A program made the position numbers and the translations under genes. Source: an uncultured Shewanella sp. (GTDB lineage Bacteria; Pseudomonadota; Gammaproteobacteria; Enterobacterales; Shewanellaceae). Taken from it: 64,000 bases of DNA. This document shows positions 62,646-64,000 of this stretch, one piece after another (positions within the stretch are counted from its first letter, which is position 1; each line of letters starts with the position of its first letter). Where the stretch lies: NCBI RefSeq assembly GCF_947497935.1, contig NZ_CANMIO010000016.1:34260-98259 (forward strand), in the 5' to 3' direction. A model generated the notes under the pieces. That model saw only the letters and a program-made list of their open reading frames with translations, was not told the DNA's origin and made no database searches.

Positions 62646-63947
62646 ATGAAAGTATTGATTATAGGTGGCGGCGGTCGCGAACATGCATTGGCATGGAAGG
62701 CGGCGCAATCGGCGCAAGTGGAAACTGTTTATGTGGCTCCAGGTAACGCTGGTACAGCACTAGAGCCAAAGCTTGAAAACGTAGCGATTAACGTTGAAGA
62801 GATCTCAGCGTTAGTGGCATTTGCGACAGAGCGAAAAGTTGCTATCACTATTGTTGGCCCTGAAGTGCCGTTGGCACTAGGTGTGGTTGATGCCTTTAAT
62901 GAAGCTGGTCTGCCAATCTTTGGTCCAACCAAAGGTGCTGCGCAGCTAGAATCTTCCAAAGCCTTTACTAAAGACTTCTTGGCCCGCCACAACATTCCAA
63001 CTGCGGCTTACTCAAACTTTACCGAGATCAAGCCAGCTAAAGCTTATGTTAAACAAGTAACTGGTTTGACTGGTTTCCCTATCGTGATTAAGGCCGACGG
63101 CCTAGCGGCAGGTAAAGGCGTGATCATCGCCGCCGATCAAAATGAAGCCGATGCTGCGATTGAAGATATGCTAGCTGGCAATAAGTTTGGTGAAGCGGGT
63201 TCTCGCGTAGTTATCGAAGAGTTCCTAAAAGGTGAAGAAGCCAGCTTCATTGTCATGGTAGACGGTAAGAACATTCTTGCTATGGCCACTAGCCAAGATC
63301 ATAAAGCCCGTGATAACGGCGATCATGGTCCAAACACTGGCGGCATGGGCGCGTACTCTCCAGCGCCAGTTGTTACCCAAGCGGTTCACGACTGGACTAT
63401 TGAGCATGTTATTCGCCCAACTGTTGATGGCATGGCAGCTGAAGGTAATGTTTACACTGGTTTCTTATACGCAGGCTTGATGATTGCACCGGATGGCAGC
63501 GCCAAAGTACTTGAGTACAACTGCCGCTTTGGCGACCCAGAGACTCAACCAATTATGATGCGCCTCAAATCTGATTTAGTTGAGCTTTGCCTAGCATCGA
63601 CTCGCGGCGAGCTCGATCAAGTCACTGCTGAATTTGATGCACGTGCAGCTGTAGGCGTAGTGCTAGCTGCAGGTGGTTACCCAGATGCATATCGCAAGCA
63701 CGATGTGATTGATGGTCTAACTCTTGGTGATAACAACGCGAAAGTATTCCATGCAGGTACTAGCATGAAGGACGGTCACGTTGTCACAAATGGTGGCCGC
63801 GTATTATGCGCAACCGCACTCGGTAATACAGTAACCGAAGCACAGCAAGCAGCTTACAAGCTAGTTGATGCTATCCATTGGGATGATGTCTACTTTAGAA
63901 CTGATATTGCGTACCGCGCGATTGCTCGTGAAAACGGCGAAGGCTAA
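62646..63947 (+). CDS. purD: Phosphoribosylamine-glycine ligase
   Basis: The 433-residue protein has the complete PurD/GARS layout: N domain MKVLIIGGGGREHALAWK, ATP-grasp domain with FPIVIKADGLAAGKGV and VIEEFLKGEEASF, HKARDNGDHGPNTGGMGAYSPAP and the C domain ending ENG. It joins glycine to phosphoribosylamine in purine synthesis. The ATG follows TAAGGATTAAAAA. It pairs with purH as in many gammaproteobacteria. Confidence 0.97.
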   Translation: MKVLIIGGGGREHALAWKAAQSAQVETVYVAPGNAGTALEPKLENVAINVEEISALVAFATERKVAITIVGPEVPLALGVVDAFNEAGLPIFGPTKGAAQLESSKAFTKDFLARHNIPTAAYSNFTEIKPAKAYVKQVTGLTGFPIVIKADGLAAGKGVIIAADQNEADAAIEDMLAGNKFGEAGSRVVIEEFLKGEEASFIVMVDGKNILAMATSQDHKARDNGDHGPNTGGMGAYSPAPVVTQAVHDWTIEHVIRPTVDGMAAEGNVYTGFLYAGLMIAPDGSAKVLEYNCRFGDPETQPIMMRLKSDLVELCLASTRGELDQVTAEFDARAAVGVVLAAGGYPDAYRKHDVIDGLTLGDNNAKVFHAGTSMKDGHVVTNGGRVLCATALGNTVTEAQQAAYKLVDAIHWDDVYFRTDIAYRAIARENGEG

Positions 63948-64000
63948 ATAGCATAAAGCACTGGAATGACACCTGTTATAACTTAACCGAACCGACATTG

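Overview
The window is chromosomal DNA of a marine gammaproteobacterium, almost certainly Shewanella. The reasons are an octaheme sulfite reductase (sir) locus, an OmcA/MtrC-type outer-membrane multiheme cytochrome, a selenocysteine formate dehydrogenase, and the block of MerR regulator, SO_0444-type metal exporter, purH and purD. I do not assign a species. I see no prophage, CRISPR array, rRNA or intact insertion sequence; the accessory content is small repeats.

Layout. 1-14247 is a dissimilatory sulfite-respiration locus. On the minus strand lie SirA (octaheme reductase with a CX15CH site), a rhodanese, an FKBP isomerase, a TPR protein, the NrfCD-like pair SirC/SirD and a complete NosL-NosD-NosF-NosY set without any NosZ. 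Divergently on the plus strand are a CcmF-like SirE, a CcmH-like SirF and a thioredoxin. The likely division of labour is: SirCD carry quinol electrons to SirA, SirEF and partners attach its unusual heme, and NosLDFY plus a Met-rich isomerase may supply the copper expected at the SirA active site. 14421-25552 is mostly housekeeping (NhaC, MazG-like, esterase, UbiA, UvrD, RidA) and ends with a PAS-GGDEF-EAL protein. 25567-27102 is a repeat block: a roughly 176-bp tandem array built from the 3' end of a NUDIX gene, that gene itself, and a MITE-like element covering its 5' end. 27240-44091 holds an SPFH/NfeD operon, Tsx and Udp, MscS, OmpA, three LysR regulators, a radical SAM protein, a GNAT, an outer-membrane nine-heme cytochrome and a YebC-family protein.

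44179-56452 is a selenium/formate module. It holds YedF and YedE (sulfur/selenium handling), FdhD, tRNA-Sec, SelB, SelA, FdhE and the FdhABC formate dehydrogenase, whose catalytic subunit is read through an in-frame UGA at codon 194. 57291-60552 carries DCC and DsbA-like redox proteins, the SO_0444-family Cu/Zn exporter and its MerR/ZntR-like regulator, with a clear MerR operator in a 20-bp promoter spacer. purH and purD close the window.

The most unusual pattern is that short tandem repeats lie at or just after the 3' ends of at least seven genes: sir thioredoxin, NUDIX, yedF, yedE, fdhE, the MerR gene and purH. In two cases (NUDIX and yedF) the gene's own C-terminal coding tail has been duplicated downstream of its stop codon. 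Other points for a second look are the antisense overlap of selC and selB 3' ends, loss of the second cysteine in SirF, a nine-heme OmcA-like protein, and a possibly structured intergenic region before two tandem LysR genes.
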